A DNA stretch of 64,000 nucleotides, from positions 54,389 to 118,388 of the forward strand of contig CAXBCR010000008.1 of NCBI GenBank assembly GCA_963974475.1, in the 5' to 3' direction. This DNA comes from CAJXZP01 sp963974475. GTDB lineage: Bacteria > Bacteroidota > Bacteroidia > Flavobacteriales_G > Salibacteraceae. Below the pieces are notes generated by a model. That model had not been told where the DNA came from. It made no database searches and worked only from the letters and a program-made list of their open reading frames with translations. Positions 53,800 to 63,469 of the stretch are shown here, one piece after another. The position numbers were made by a program, and so were the translations under genes. How positions within the stretch are numbered: position 1 is the first letter of the stretch; each line of letters opens with the position of its first letter.

Positions 53800-54242
53800 A
53801 ACATATTTATTTCTTTACGAAATAAAAAAAGCGTACTGCCTTTATCATTTCCAGTGTAAAATTCTCAAGTGCTAACCTCAGAATAAAATCAAATTCACAC
53901 GCAAAGACCCAGTAACATGGGCTATACCCATATTTTTGACTACTATAATTTATGGAAATTATTGTATCCCTTTAGCTCAAATAGTGTATTTGAATCAAAA
54001 TTAAATCTATGCACTAAAAATAAATAAGTTTTTCCAATAAGGGCGTGCCAAAAGAGGTAATAAATCCATGAATTTAATCATGACGAAAATTTCTTGTTTA
54101 CACTTAATACAAAGAGATTAGTATAATGGATATGCCTGCTAATCGAATTTGGGTCACAAGGATATGACTTCAGTTTACCCCTTGAATAAGTGGACTAAAA
54201 AGTAAGAAGATTAGATGATGTATTTCTCACTGAAAGAGAACC
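53800..54242. other. Gap of about 440 bp, nothing recognised
   Basis: AT-rich DNA between the kinase start and the cupin stop. No coding frame, RNA gene or strong hairpin recognised. It must contain the minus-strand kinase promoter near 53810-53900. Confidence 0.4.
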
Positions 54243-54677
54243 TTATTCTTCATAAATATCAAATTTTTCAGATACCGATTTCATCAATCCGGTATTCATA
54301 AAATCAGTTTCATTCATTTTTGATAGTTCTGCCAAAAAAACATCGAACTCACCATTTTTAAATACCGTCAACATTTTTCCACCTTTCTCACATTTTGCTT
54401 CATGCCACACGTTGGTAGGCACTGTGAGCGTATCACCCGGTTGTAAGGTAATGGTTTCATTATCAAAAATGAGTTGCATTTCACCTTCCAACATATAAAA
54501 GACTTCGGTCATTAATTTATGGTGATGCCTTTTTAAATGAAAACCCGGTTTTATGGTGTCTTCAATAATGCATAATTCACCATTGGTTTGGTGAGATGCC
54601 AACTTTACAAAGCAATGGTCTTGCGCGTAATTGTAATTTACACCTTCCCCTTTTCTAACTATATCTTGTGATGTCAT
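54243..54677 (-). CDS. Cupin-domain protein
   Basis: The 144-aa protein has a single cupin barrel with both motifs: G-F-H-L-K-R-H-H-H-K-L-M-T-E-V-F-Y-M-L-E-G-E-M (residues ~48-72; metal-binding His trio plus Glu) and P-G-D-T-L-T-V-P-T-N-V-W-H (~85-100, His). Small cupins of this type act as dioxygenases, isomerases or sugar-binding regulators; the substrate is unknown. Stands alone on the minus strand. Confidence 0.85.
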   Translation of the reverse strand: MTSQDIVRKGEGVNYNYAQDHCFVKLASHQTNGELCIIEDTIKPGFHLKRHHHKLMTEVFYMLEGEMQLIFDNETITLQPGDTLTVPTNVWHEAKCEKGGKMLTVFKNGEFDVFLAELSKMNETDFMNTGLMKSVSEKFDIYEE

Positions 54678-54854
54678 CCTGTTTTTAAATTATGGTTTAG
54701 TGCCCCGAACACTCATTTGCGGTACAAAAGCGTGTCTGTTCATTTCTAACACGCTAACTACTAAATTTGAATTACTCTCTTATTCTTCCAATATCATGGT
54801 GGTGAATTAAATTTTCGCATGGTTATATCCAGCATAAAACACTTTAAATCTTTA

Positions 54855-55298
54855 CTAATCAACCTGTTTTACCTTGGTCAATTCATTGATTTCATTATGG
54901 ACGTAGGTGTTGTTTTCAAACGAACCAAATAACCATTTCAATAAAGCCTCAACAGTAGTAAAAACAGCTGTTTTGAGCGGAAGTTGACCTTTTAAAAAAT
55001 CGAAAAGAATAGTTAACGCCACTTCATTAGGTCTATCGGTTAGGAAAAGTGTGTTTCGGGCGACTCGAATTTTATCATTATTCTTAACAAATTCAATGTA
55101 CTCTAGCACCCCTTCTTGACCAAAATTCATCCTACATTTACGGAAATCTAAAATTAGATTATAAGCAGGGTCATAATCAGGGTCGTTACTCATCAACACT
55201 TTAAATTCTATCAAGTCCTGCACATTTATTTCCCCTTGGTAATAGGCTATAATTGTTTTATGCGGCACCAAAATCTTGTACCTAAATATTTTTACCAT
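54855..55298 (-). CDS. STAS-like (SpoIIAA-like) small protein
   Basis: The 147-aa soluble protein has a pattern of alternating strands and helices (KIFRYKILVPHKTIIAYYQGEI, then YNLILDFRKCRMNFGQEGVLEY and RNTLFLTDRPNEVALTILFDFL) that resembles the SpoIIAA/STAS-like proteins found near sensor kinases in Bacteroidota. Central I-L-D-F-R is the usual place of the conserved strand after the first helix; no phosphorylatable Ser is evident there. It precedes, on the same strand but 222 bp further on, a response-regulator/kinase pair. Function uncertain. Confidence 0.55.
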   Translation of the reverse strand: MVKIFRYKILVPHKTIIAYYQGEINVQDLIEFKVLMSNDPDYDPAYNLILDFRKCRMNFGQEGVLEYIEFVKNNDKIRVARNTLFLTDRPNEVALTILFDFLKGQLPLKTAVFTTVEALLKWLFGSFENNTYVHNEINELTKVKQVD

Positions 55299-55520
55299 TG
55301 TACACTTTAATCAGTTTGTATTGATTTGCTAAAAATAACTAATTCCCGTTTACAGGTACAAAAAAAAAAGCAATTTGCTTTTCATATTTTCTTCTTTAGG
55401 GTCTGCAATTAAGCTAGGTTATCTACAATGAATTAAAAAAAAATAAATTTAAACCAAGTATTCAACATGATACAAACCAGTTATTTATACTGGCTTATTT
55501 AAACTTATATTTCAATACCA

Positions 55521-55889
55521 TTATTCCAAAGCCTTAGACAAGACCAATTCAATTTCTTTTATGTTAAATGGTTTTCGAAAGTATCCAGTAAGAACTCCTT
55601 CCTCTATTAATTGATTAATTTCTGAAGTAATGTCGTATCCCGTAAAAATGAAATACAATAAATCTGGAAATTTAGTTTTGGCCTCTTTAATGAAATCCAA
55701 CCCATTCATTCCAGGCATTTTTAAGTCGCTCAATACAATTTTGACCAGTGGGTTTTCATTGACTATGTTCAGTCCTTCTGCTCCACTTAAACCGGTTAAT
55801 ACATTAAATTTTTTAGCCATTAATAATTCAAATAACTGAACATTAAGTTCCTCGTCATCGATATACACTATCGTATCTTTACCGGTCAT
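55521..55889 (-). CDS. Single-domain response regulator
   Basis: The 122-aa stand-alone receiver has the acidic pair in YIDDEELN (Asp residues near 10-11), acceptor Asp in IVLSDLKMPGMNG near residue 54, Thr in FTGYD and Lys in YFRKPFN. It lacks an output domain and must act by protein-protein contact or phosphate transfer. Its start overlaps the stop of the kinase gene upstream by 1 nt (55889), so they form a cognate, translationally coupled pair. Confidence 0.93.
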   Translation of the reverse strand: MTGKDTIVYIDDEELNVQLFELLMAKKFNVLTGLSGAEGLNIVNENPLVKIVLSDLKMPGMNGLDFIKEAKTKFPDLLYFIFTGYDITSEINQLIEEGVLTGYFRKPFNIKEIELVLSKALE

Positions 55890-57736
55890 TATTTTTCGTT
55901 TAAATTGAAAATAAGTCTTGCAGTGGTTCCTATATTAATTTCCGACTCAAATTCTAGTGTACCATTATGATTATCCATTATTTTATAACAAATGGATAGT
56001 CCTAAACCAGTTCCTTTACCGGGTGGTTTAGTGGTAAAAAATGGTTCCATAATTTTTTCCATATGGAAGGGCTCAATTCCGCAACCATCATCCTTAATCT
56101 CTACCATTAATTTACCATTATTAACCACCGATTTTATGAATATGTTTCCATTCTCTACGATAGCATCCGCAGCATTTGAAAACAGGTTGATAAAAACTTG
56201 ATGCAGTTCGCCACTGTTTCCCAAAATGGTGGAATTAGGAGTCAATTGTTTCTTCACCTCAACGTGACCTTTCAACTTATTATTTAAAATTACAAGCGTA
56301 TTTTCAATAATGGTATTGATATCACAATCTTCGGTATATGACTTACTACTTCTACTAAATTGGTTCAACCCTTGCACGATAGATGATGTTCTATCTATCC
56401 CTGTTTTTAATGAATTAATAAGGAATTCCACTTCTTTACTTTTAGCACTTAAACTATCATTCTCCTGGTTTGCTTTTAACCCCTCATAGGCCCCCATAAT
56501 AAAGTTTAGCGGGTTATTTATTTCATGCGCTACTCCGGCTGTTAAAACCCCCAACGAGGCCATTTTTTCTGCTTGATAGAGTTGGGCTTGAGTTTCTTTC
56601 AGGTTTTTCAAGGTCGTTTTAAGCTCCTCATTTTGCGCATTGATAAATGTGTTTTTTTCAAGCAATTCATCGTTGATTACATTTAATTCTTGATTGGCCA
56701 ACGCCAAGTTTTCTGTTTTTTCTTCTACCCGTTTTTCTAGTTGACCACGGTAATTTTCTAGTTCAATATCCTTTGCTTTCTTTTCGGTAATATCTCTCAA
56801 AATTCCCTGAATATAATCTTCTCCTTGAAGGGTGATTTTATTTAGCGAGATGGACACCGTAAATGGTTCTCCGTTAGACTTAACATGTTGCCACTCTATT
56901 TCTTGACTTTGGTTATTCAGGACTTGAAGGAGGATTTTTTCCGATTTAATTTTAGAAACTTGTCCATCGGCTTGCAAAGTGGGGCTCAAATCTCCCACCT
57001 TTTTACCCAATAACTGCGCTTTAGGTATCAAAAAATACTCACATGCCATTTCATTACAGTCAAACAGGACACCATCTTTGATAATCATAATGGCATCATT
57101 TGCACCATCAAAAACCATTTGATACTTTGTTTCAGTGGTTTCTAACAATTGTTTTTGAACCCTAAGTTTAGCGGTAGTAGCATCTTTAGTTGCAATGGAA
57201 TGGATTAACTTCTGGTAGACATTACCAAATCCGTAAATAAAAATAATGGTAAATGAGAAAATTGAAGTTAAAATTAGTGCCCAATGGCTTGGAGAATAAA
57301 CCAGTTTATTTAAATCTACAATAGGCTCAAGATTATGGGTTATAAATCCAATTCCAATAGCCACAAACAGCGTCATCATAAATATACCCATGGCCATAGC
57401 CACTTTTCGATTAGCCAAAATGGCTAAAATGGCTATTGCAATAACCACAAAATAGAATCCTCCGTTTAAAGCAAATTTGATAATACCGGCTATTGCTACA
57501 GATAGATACAGAAGGGATATCACTATAGTCTTGATATTATAATTGATTTTTTTACGAAAAACAGCGAGTAAAATGGCTCCAAAAAAAACAACGGAATGGA
57601 TTACGTAAATATTTTGCCATCCCATTTCGAACCAACGCAATAGGGAAAATACGTAGGTTGGCGCGAAAAAAATGGCAGACAACACCACCACTTTATTAAT
57701 TATTTCGTCTTTTATATTTGTGAGCTCTGTTGACAT
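55889..57736 (-). CDS. Membrane-bound PAS histidine kinase (non-hybrid)
   Basis: The 615-aa protein has six or seven N-terminal helices (residues ~12-185, e.g. VVLSAIFFAPTYVFSLLRWF, FTIIFIYGFGNVYQ), then a PAS domain (about 200-320), a long coiled coil (about 320-390) and a HisKA-type H-box in GVLTAGVAHEINNPLNFIMG (about 400). HATPase_c follows (LFSNAADAIVENG, KDDGCGIEPFHMEKI, GTGLGLSICYKIM). The AHEINNPLNF variant marks the subfamily that phosphorylates single receivers. The adjacent overlapping receiver gene is the obvious partner. Unlike the three other kinases it is not hybrid. Confidence 0.92.
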   Translation of the reverse strand: MSTELTNIKDEIINKVVVLSAIFFAPTYVFSLLRWFEMGWQNIYVIHSVVFFGAILLAVFRKKINYNIKTIVISLLYLSVAIAGIIKFALNGGFYFVVIAIAILAILANRKVAMAMGIFMMTLFVAIGIGFITHNLEPIVDLNKLVYSPSHWALILTSIFSFTIIFIYGFGNVYQKLIHSIATKDATTAKLRVQKQLLETTETKYQMVFDGANDAIMIIKDGVLFDCNEMACEYFLIPKAQLLGKKVGDLSPTLQADGQVSKIKSEKILLQVLNNQSQEIEWQHVKSNGEPFTVSISLNKITLQGEDYIQGILRDITEKKAKDIELENYRGQLEKRVEEKTENLALANQELNVINDELLEKNTFINAQNEELKTTLKNLKETQAQLYQAEKMASLGVLTAGVAHEINNPLNFIMGAYEGLKANQENDSLSAKSKEVEFLINSLKTGIDRTSSIVQGLNQFSRSSKSYTEDCDINTIIENTLVILNNKLKGHVEVKKQLTPNSTILGNSGELHQVFINLFSNAADAIVENGNIFIKSVVNNGKLMVEIKDDGCGIEPFHMEKIMEPFFTTKPPGKGTGLGLSICYKIMDNHNGTLEFESEINIGTTARLIFNLNEK

Positions 57737-57864
57737 GCATGTTTTTTATATAATCACAAATCGGTATGAGGAATGAAAAGCCAATCCAACCTGCCATGGC
57801 AAATTTTCATACTCCGCAAGTTAGAAAACATGATGACGCGGTATATTAAATTGATGTTATTTTT

Positions 57865-59055
57865 TTACTCCCCTTCCATATATTTTTTCACCCATTCTGA
57901 TAATGCCTTTCCATGAATATTCTTGGCCAACACCACCCCATTTTTATCTAATATGAAATTAGCAGGAATGGTGCGAATTCGAATTATTTTCAGAAATGCA
58001 GCTTCGTCTCCTTGCAAATCAGAGGCTTGGGGCCATCTATCCACCCCATCTTGCTGGGCAGCGGCTCTCCATGAGACCTCGTTTCCTTCTAGGGCGTAAC
58101 CTACAATTTGAAATCCTTGGGTATGGTAGGCCTCCCAAAGTGGCAGTAAAATCTGGCGGTTTTCTTTACGACAAGGAGCGCACCAGGAAGCCCATAAATC
58201 AATAATGGTTAGTTTCTCACCCAATTGGGTGTTTAAAGCTATCGTATCATCGGTTAGCATGGGGAAAGTGAGATTTGGAAACACACTACCCACCAAAACA
58301 GGTAGATGGGTAGGTTCACTTTGGTTGCAAAGTTCCGTTACCCACGGGTGGTTGGGTTGGGTTTCTTGCCATTTATGGCATTGATTCACCAAAAATTCGG
58401 GTACGCGCTCAAAATCATTTTCGGGGCTCACCCAACGTATAGCCACCAAAGCCGGCAATAAATGCGAAGTATTTGTCGCGAATTCAATCAGCTTTTCGCG
58501 GTATTGGGCTATGGCATGTGCCTTTCCCATCAATTGGTCCGCATCTTCCATATCCCACGTTTTACCTTCTAAATACGTGCTAAACGCTTGCTGATGGATT
58601 TGTTTAAGCTCCATCATGGCAAGATTAGCGGGAGATGGATGCGTAAATGCGAAACTTTTTTGAAACGCTTCCTGAGTCGCGCTGATTTCTATCGACTCCC
58701 CGTTTTGCCACACTACAGGCATGTAATTAGACTCGGACGGAAAATCTGTTTGCAAATAATTAGCCGCTTTACCGTTGGTTTGCATGGCTAATTCAAATAA
58801 TACAGGTTGCTCACTCGGGGGCAATCGAAGGAATTCAAAACGGCCATCGGCTTTAACCTCAGCCGAATCTATTACCTCACCAAAATAAGCTGCGCCCACA
58901 CTTCGCAATGATTCTGGTTTTATTAAATACACTATTGCACCCGCCTTATTGGCATCGGTAATTTTACCCGAAATAGCAGCCGAATTTCCGCAAGCCATTA
59001 AAGTGAAAGCGATCACAAAAAAGCTAATTCCATTTTTTATAGATACCATGCTCAT
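57865..59055 (-). CDS. Thioredoxin-like TlpA/ResA-type lipoprotein
   Basis: The 396-aa protein has a lipoprotein signal with lipobox LMAC (MSMVSIKNGISFFVIAFTLM then ACGNSA), so it is anchored to a membrane facing the periplasm. Residues ~25-110 form a DUF4369-like beta domain (ISGKITDANKAGAIVYL). The region to about 260 is helical. The thioredoxin domain (about 265-396) has WASWCAPCRKENRQI with the WCxPC redox pair and RTIPANFILDKNG (cis-Pro). It likely reduces disulfides, for example in cytochrome c maturation. The gene is monocistronic. Confidence 0.9.
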   Translation of the reverse strand: MSMVSIKNGISFFVIAFTLMACGNSAAISGKITDANKAGAIVYLIKPESLRSVGAAYFGEVIDSAEVKADGRFEFLRLPPSEQPVLFELAMQTNGKAANYLQTDFPSESNYMPVVWQNGESIEISATQEAFQKSFAFTHPSPANLAMMELKQIHQQAFSTYLEGKTWDMEDADQLMGKAHAIAQYREKLIEFATNTSHLLPALVAIRWVSPENDFERVPEFLVNQCHKWQETQPNHPWVTELCNQSEPTHLPVLVGSVFPNLTFPMLTDDTIALNTQLGEKLTIIDLWASWCAPCRKENRQILLPLWEAYHTQGFQIVGYALEGNEVSWRAAAQQDGVDRWPQASDLQGDEAAFLKIIRIRTIPANFILDKNGVVLAKNIHGKALSEWVKKYMEGE

Positions 59056-59346
59056 TTTTATTCATTTTATTATGTTGAACCCACAGGTGGGCGATTCCAA
59101 ATTAGCCCAGTAACCTATCGGTATTTGGTAATCATCCTCCCCTAAATTAGATTTGGATAGGAGGCAATAAAAATAAGAGTTCAACCCCAGATGCGCCCTG
59201 ATTTGTTCGGATAAATTTACTTGATATTAATCAGTTAAATTTTCAAACTTTCCGCTATTATTCTTTGGGTTTGGAGAACTCCATTAGGCTAAAAACAAGG
59301 CCTTCTCCTTTTGTTGTGACAGGCCAATTCTTAGCCTCCAGTAGCC
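59056..59346. other. Gap of about 290 bp downstream of the broken aldo/keto reductase gene
   Basis: AT-rich sequence lies between the TlpA-like gene start and the original stop of the frameshifted reductase. No gene recognised; it should contain the TlpA-like promoter on the minus strand. Confidence 0.4.
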
Positions 59347-60224
59347 TTAGCTTACCGGATGCCCTGCACTATCTTCCAATAGCGCAAACCAATCTTCCAA
59401 CGATAAGGATGTTTCTAGCGCCTTATTGGCGTTTATAATCCGTTGTTTACTGGTTGTTTACTGGTTGTTCCAATTACGGGTGAAATGGCTGCAGGATGCC
59501 TTAAAATCCAACTTAACAAAAGCGTCTCTTCCGAAACATCATACTTTTTTGTGAGTTGGTCGAGTCTGTTTTTTACTCGTTTTGATTGAGCATTGTCTTC
59601 CTTAAAAACCTTTCCTAACGGACTCCAACACATGGGTTGTATGCAGTTTTTAAACATGTAATCTAGGGTACCGTCTTGCATTGCCTTGGCTTGGCTTAGC
59701 GAATATTCTATTTGATTAACGGAAATATTTGTTTTGGTAGAAAGCAATTCCATTTGCGAGGGTAAAAAATTAGAGACCCCAAACTGGTTGATTTTCCCGC
59801 TTTCTTTTAGCGCTGAAACAGCTTCCGCAATTTCATCGGGGTGCATCAGCGGACTTGGTCTATGCAATAAGAAAGTGTCTAGGTAATCGGTTTTTAATTT
59901 TCGTAAAGACTGTTCAGCGCTCCAAATTATATACTCTTTTGAATAATTGTAATGCTTTACGGTAATGTTTCGGCTATTGCCTATCAACTGAATGCCGCAT
60001 TTTGAAATAAGTTGCACCGACTCTCTTGGTATTCCGCTATTTTTGAATGCCTTCCCAAATTCTTCTTCGGTGGTGTAATCGCCATAAATATCGGCATGGT
60101 CAAAAGTGATGTTTCCATTATCGGTACAAAATTGAATTAATTCCGTTTGTTCTTTACCCGATAAACGTTTCCCCCAACTGCCCCACGACATGCATCCAAT
60201 AATTATTTTTGAGGTCTTGGTCAT
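59347..60224 (-). pseudogene. Aldo/keto reductase with frameshift from an 11-bp tandem duplication
   Basis: The open frame from 60224 to 59433 gives 263 aa ending in GTTSKQPVNNGL. It has AKR marks: DHADIYGDYTT (Asp/Tyr), LISKCGIQ (Lys), LLHRPSPLM (His) and PVIGTT. In the DNA, CAACCAGTAAA is present twice in direct tandem (minus strand). Deleting one copy restores the frame, which then continues RIINANKALETSLSLEDW, FALLEDSAGHPVS and stops at 59347, giving 288 aa and the usual AKR tail (cofactor-binding/substrate loop). The truncated protein lacks that tail and is probably impaired. Confidence 0.85.
59446..59467. repeat. 11-bp tandem duplication in the aldo/keto reductase gene
   Basis: TTTACTGGTTG occurs at 59446-59456 and again at 59457-59467 (plus strand). 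The length is not a multiple of three, so it shifts the minus-strand frame. Typical of replication slippage, or an assembly artefact. Confidence 0.9.
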
Positions 60225-60266
60225 TCTTCTTTTTGCCTAAAATTTGTTGCTGATTAGTGAGACAGA

Positions 60267-62003
60267 TTAAATACGCGCTTGATAGGTAAATAAATCATAA
60301 TAACGTCCTTGTTTTTCAATCAGTACATCATGCGAACCTTCTTCTACAATTCGTCCATCTTCTACCACTAAAATCTGGTCGGCTTGGCGAATAGTACTTA
60401 ATCTGTGCGCAATTACAAAGGTGGTTCTTCCTTTCATTAACTCCGTTAAACTACGCTGAATCATGGTTTCGCTTTCGGTATCTAGATTTGAAGTAGCTTC
60501 ATCCAAAATCAAGATTTTTGGATTGGCTAATACGGCTCTGGCAATGGCAATTCGCTGACGCTGACCACCAGAAAGCTTCACTCCTCGTTCGCCTATAACG
60601 GTTTCTAAACCCAACTCAAACCTATCGGTAAATTCATTTACATACGCTGCTTTCACGGCTTTAAGGATAGCATCATCAGTAGCATTAGGTCTTGGAAAAA
60701 TAATGTTTTCACGAATCGTTCCCTCAAATAGAAAATCGTCTTGCAACACCACTCCTAAATGTGCTCGATAGCTATTTAGCGTAACTTTAGATAAATCGTG
60801 TCCATCAATAGTAACGCGACCAGAATTAGGATTCATGAACGAAGATACTAACCCAGCAATGGTACTTTTTCCGGAACCAGAAGAGCCTACCAATGCAGTA
60901 ACAGAGCCACTTGGCGCATCGATATTAACGGAGTGTAATACTTCTTTGTTTTCTTCATACGAAAAAGAAACGTCTTCAAATTTCACATCTCCTTTAATTT
61001 TATCCAATACCTCGGTGCGGTCTGACAAATCATGCTCCGCTACCAAATTCATTAATTCTTCGGTACGGTCCAAACCGGCAAAACCTTCGGTAAGTTGACT
61101 TCCTATGTTACTCATTTGTACCAATGGCGCAATCATAAATCCAAGGTAAATGGTAAACGATAAGAAATCACCAAAAGTCAAGGAGTCGTCAATCATTTTG
61201 AATCCTCCTATCCCCATAATTCCTACGGATGCTAAGCCTAGCAGTAAAGTGGCCGATGAAGTTACTAATGCGGTAGAAGTTAGACTTTTTTTCACGTTTT
61301 CGTATAAACGCTCTGCGCCCAATCGGAAGGTTTCAATTTCTTGCTCCTCGGCATTAAATCCTTTTATCACCCGAACGCCATTCAATGTTTCGGTTAATCT
61401 GCCGGTTACTTCCGCATTAATTTTACCACGTTCTTTAAAAATAGGTCGAATAAACCCAAATGCTTTCATAGCTACCACTGCAAAAATGGAAACTGGAATA
61501 AGTACGTAAGCCGTCATAGATGGACTAATTCTTATCAATAAAAACAAGGATATGATAGATGTTAATGAACCGCCAATTAATTGTACCAATCCGGTGCCTA
61601 CCAAGTTTCTTACCCCTTCTACATCTGTCATAATACGGGAAACAAGTTCTCCAGATTTACTATTATCAAAGAAATTAATGGGTAATCCTAATACCTTTTT
61701 CTGCACTTTTACCCGTAATTCAGCAATGAGTAATTGCGCTTCTACACTGAGCAAACGAGTCAACAAAAAAGAGGTAATAGCCTGTACCACAATAGCTGCA
61801 GTAACATACATCAACACTTGGTATAGCATGTCATAATCTTTATTGACCACTACATCATCTACCAAATATTTGGATGCTCCGGGCAGTACCAAACTGGCTA
61901 ATCGGCTGATTACAATCAACACAAATCCTACAGAAAGCAACTTTCTTCGGGGCCAAACAATGGTTTTAAATACGCTAGCTATACTAATGTTTTCTTTACT
62001 CAT
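60267..62003 (-). CDS. ABC exporter, fused membrane and ATPase domains (MsbA-like)
   Basis: The 578-aa protein starts at the ATG at 62003 (MSKENISIASVFK); a longer reading from 62048 begins inside the promoter box. Six membrane helices (about 15-310) precede an ABC ATPase: Walker A GSSGSGKST with Lys about 379, signature LSGGQRQRIAIARA, Walker B ILILDEATSNLD and H-loop IAHRLST. The half-transporter would dimerise and export lipid, peptide or drug. Resembles MsbA/LmrA-type subfamilies. No dedicated partner gene adjacent. Confidence 0.92.
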   Translation of the reverse strand: MSKENISIASVFKTIVWPRRKLLSVGFVLIVISRLASLVLPGASKYLVDDVVVNKDYDMLYQVLMYVTAAIVVQAITSFLLTRLLSVEAQLLIAELRVKVQKKVLGLPINFFDNSKSGELVSRIMTDVEGVRNLVGTGLVQLIGGSLTSIISLFLLIRISPSMTAYVLIPVSIFAVVAMKAFGFIRPIFKERGKINAEVTGRLTETLNGVRVIKGFNAEEQEIETFRLGAERLYENVKKSLTSTALVTSSATLLLGLASVGIMGIGGFKMIDDSLTFGDFLSFTIYLGFMIAPLVQMSNIGSQLTEGFAGLDRTEELMNLVAEHDLSDRTEVLDKIKGDVKFEDVSFSYEENKEVLHSVNIDAPSGSVTALVGSSGSGKSTIAGLVSSFMNPNSGRVTIDGHDLSKVTLNSYRAHLGVVLQDDFLFEGTIRENIIFPRPNATDDAILKAVKAAYVNEFTDRFELGLETVIGERGVKLSGGQRQRIAIARAVLANPKILILDEATSNLDTESETMIQRSLTELMKGRTTFVIAHRLSTIRQADQILVVEDGRIVEEGSHDVLIEKQGRYYDLFTYQARI

Positions 62004-62045
62004 ATCATATAAATTGATGGATTGCTCCTTGAAAAAAGGAGAATG

Positions 62046-62053
62046 CAAATGTA
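62046..62053 (-). promoter_or_regulatory. -7 box of the ABC exporter gene
   Basis: On the minus strand TACATTTG, an exact TAnnTTTG, lies 43 bp upstream of the ATG at 62003. The leader contains a CTCCTT/AAGGAG hairpin (62026-62042). No clear -33 TTG at 17-23 bp. Confidence 0.5.
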
Positions 62054-62193
62054 ATTTGAATTTAACGAACGGCTAAGGTATGGTTGGGAATAATCCACAC
62101 CGCTACACACATACCTTTTGAAATACCTTATGGAAGCCCTACTGTTGAAATTAAATACGCGAAATGGCGCATATCTTCTCCATCTTAATTCGA

Positions 62194-62718
62194 TTAATCT
62201 TGATTTTGTAGCCAAGTATCTCGCGTCAAAGCAAAGTTTAGGTCGGTCACCCCTAATTCACTATTTTCCGTTTTCCCTTTAAAACTCAAAACCTTTTCCA
62301 AAATCTTAACCGAATTTGAATTTACGCTATTTACATCTGCAAATACTTCATGAGCTTTGGTAGTTTGAAACGCAAAATCAATAAGAGCATTAGCTATTTC
62401 TGAGCCGAACCCCCTGCCCCAATATTCAGGATCAAACCGGTAACCAATTTCAATTCTATTATCCTTTTCAAACACCAATGCACAGGTACCAATCCAACTT
62501 TTATCGGCTTTGGTTTCCACTCCCCAAACCAGCACATTGGATTTTTGGGAACGGTAGTTATCCATAATTCCATGGAGGTTTTTCATGCATTGCTCGCTAC
62601 TTAAAACAGGTGCAGGAATAATATCCATCACTTTTGGATTGCCATGAAGCTTGGTAAATGCAGCTAAATCAGAACTTACCATTTCTCGCACTACACACCT
62701 ATTTGTTTGAAATATCAT
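62194..62718 (-). CDS. GNAT-family acetyltransferase (RimJ/RimL-like)
   Basis: Starting from the ATG at 62718 (MIFQTNRCVVREMVSSDL), the 174-aa product has IGYRFDPEYWGRGFGSEIANALIDFAF (acetyl-CoA loop R-G-x-G-S/A) and HEVFADVNSVNSNSVKILEKV at the end of the fold. An in-frame TTG at 62730 is less likely. Acceptor unknown; only distantly similar in sequence to the GNAT at 41301. Confidence 0.87.
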   Translation of the reverse strand: MIFQTNRCVVREMVSSDLAAFTKLHGNPKVMDIIPAPVLSSEQCMKNLHGIMDNYRSQKSNVLVWGVETKADKSWIGTCALVFEKDNRIEIGYRFDPEYWGRGFGSEIANALIDFAFQTTKAHEVFADVNSVNSNSVKILEKVLSFKGKTENSELGVTDLNFALTRDTWLQNQD

Positions 62719-63152
62719 TCTATCAATCAATTAATTAAGTTTAGTCTAATTTTTAAATTACCACGCACGAATTTACATAATCGATACACTTTTCATCCAT
62801 TAGCAATTTAAATCCGTTGTACTCCTCGAAAATAATAATTTTTGATGGTCTTACTAACTGGACTGCATTAGTTCGATTAGTTTTTGGTGATTTGGTTGCG
62901 CATTTTACCCATTCCCTTTTTCATATAAGTCTAAAAAGGAGGCCGCTGAAAGATTAAAAAAGTCAACCAAAAAGCGAAGGAAAATGTAAAGAAAGCGGAG
63001 CTTATTATTTTTTGGTTTAAAACCGTCTATTTTGCTTCCATAAAGCCCATTTAAGAGTTCTAATTTTAGTTAAACTAATGCGGTCATAAATAATCAAAGT
63101 GGATTAAAACGCTTCTTTTCACCTTCGGTTTTAGGGAAGAAATAGGGTTGCG
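62719..63152. other. Gap of about 430 bp upstream of the toxin-antitoxin pair's 3' end
   Basis: Only a decayed plus-strand fragment is visible: a short frame ending KKEAAERLKKSTKKRRKM then a stop near 62988. It is too short and isolated for a gene call. No RNA gene or terminator seen. Confidence 0.35.
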
Positions 63153-63170
63153 CAACGATTACGATTGTTG
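63153..63170 (-). repeat. attC-like short palindrome 3' of the antitoxin gene
   Basis: CAACGATTACGATTGTTG is a near-perfect dyad (one base pair unpaired at each side of the centre), 14 bp downstream of the antitoxin stop. In orientation and position it matches the palindromes following the cassette genes of the 41-48 kb block. It is followed by GGG, giving GTTGGG as next to the intron copies. Confidence 0.4.
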
Positions 63171-63183
63171 GGTTTTCGTGTTT

Positions 63184-63468
63184 TTATTCGACAGTTAAGT
63201 TTATCGACAAATTAAGAGCGTTAGCAATTAAGGCAAAATTCGATAGTTGAATATCTTCTCCTTTTTCTACGCGTGAAATATATGTCCGCTTTTTTCCAAC
63301 GAGGTTTGCTAAGTCTTCTTGACTTAAATTCAATTTTTTTCGCCTAGACTTTATTATTTCACCAAAGTAAAATGAAAAGGCATCCTTTCTGAATTCTTCG
63401 CGAGATTCAGTTCCTTTTTCCCCAAACCTTTTATCGATTAGCTCTTGTGCGTTTATTGACTTTCCCAT
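63184..63468 (-). CDS. higA: XRE-type antitoxin (HigA-like)
   Basis: The 94-aa protein has a charged N-terminus and a Cro/C1-type helix-turn-helix (residues ~38-92): IIKSRRKKLNLSQEDLANLVG, KKRTYISRVEKGEDIQLSNF, then ANALNLSI. It follows the toxin gene by 1 bp (toxin first, as in higBA), so it is the second gene of the operon. HigA binds the palindrome upstream of the operon and blocks the toxin. Confidence 0.87.
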   Translation of the reverse strand: MGKSINAQELIDKRFGEKGTESREEFRKDAFSFYFGEIIKSRRKKLNLSQEDLANLVGKKRTYISRVEKGEDIQLSNFALIANALNLSINLTVE

Positions 63469-63469
63469 T

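Noticed and set aside
62000..62215. Minus-strand frame in front of the ABC exporter
   Set aside because: It covers the promoter and leader of the exporter; no motif.
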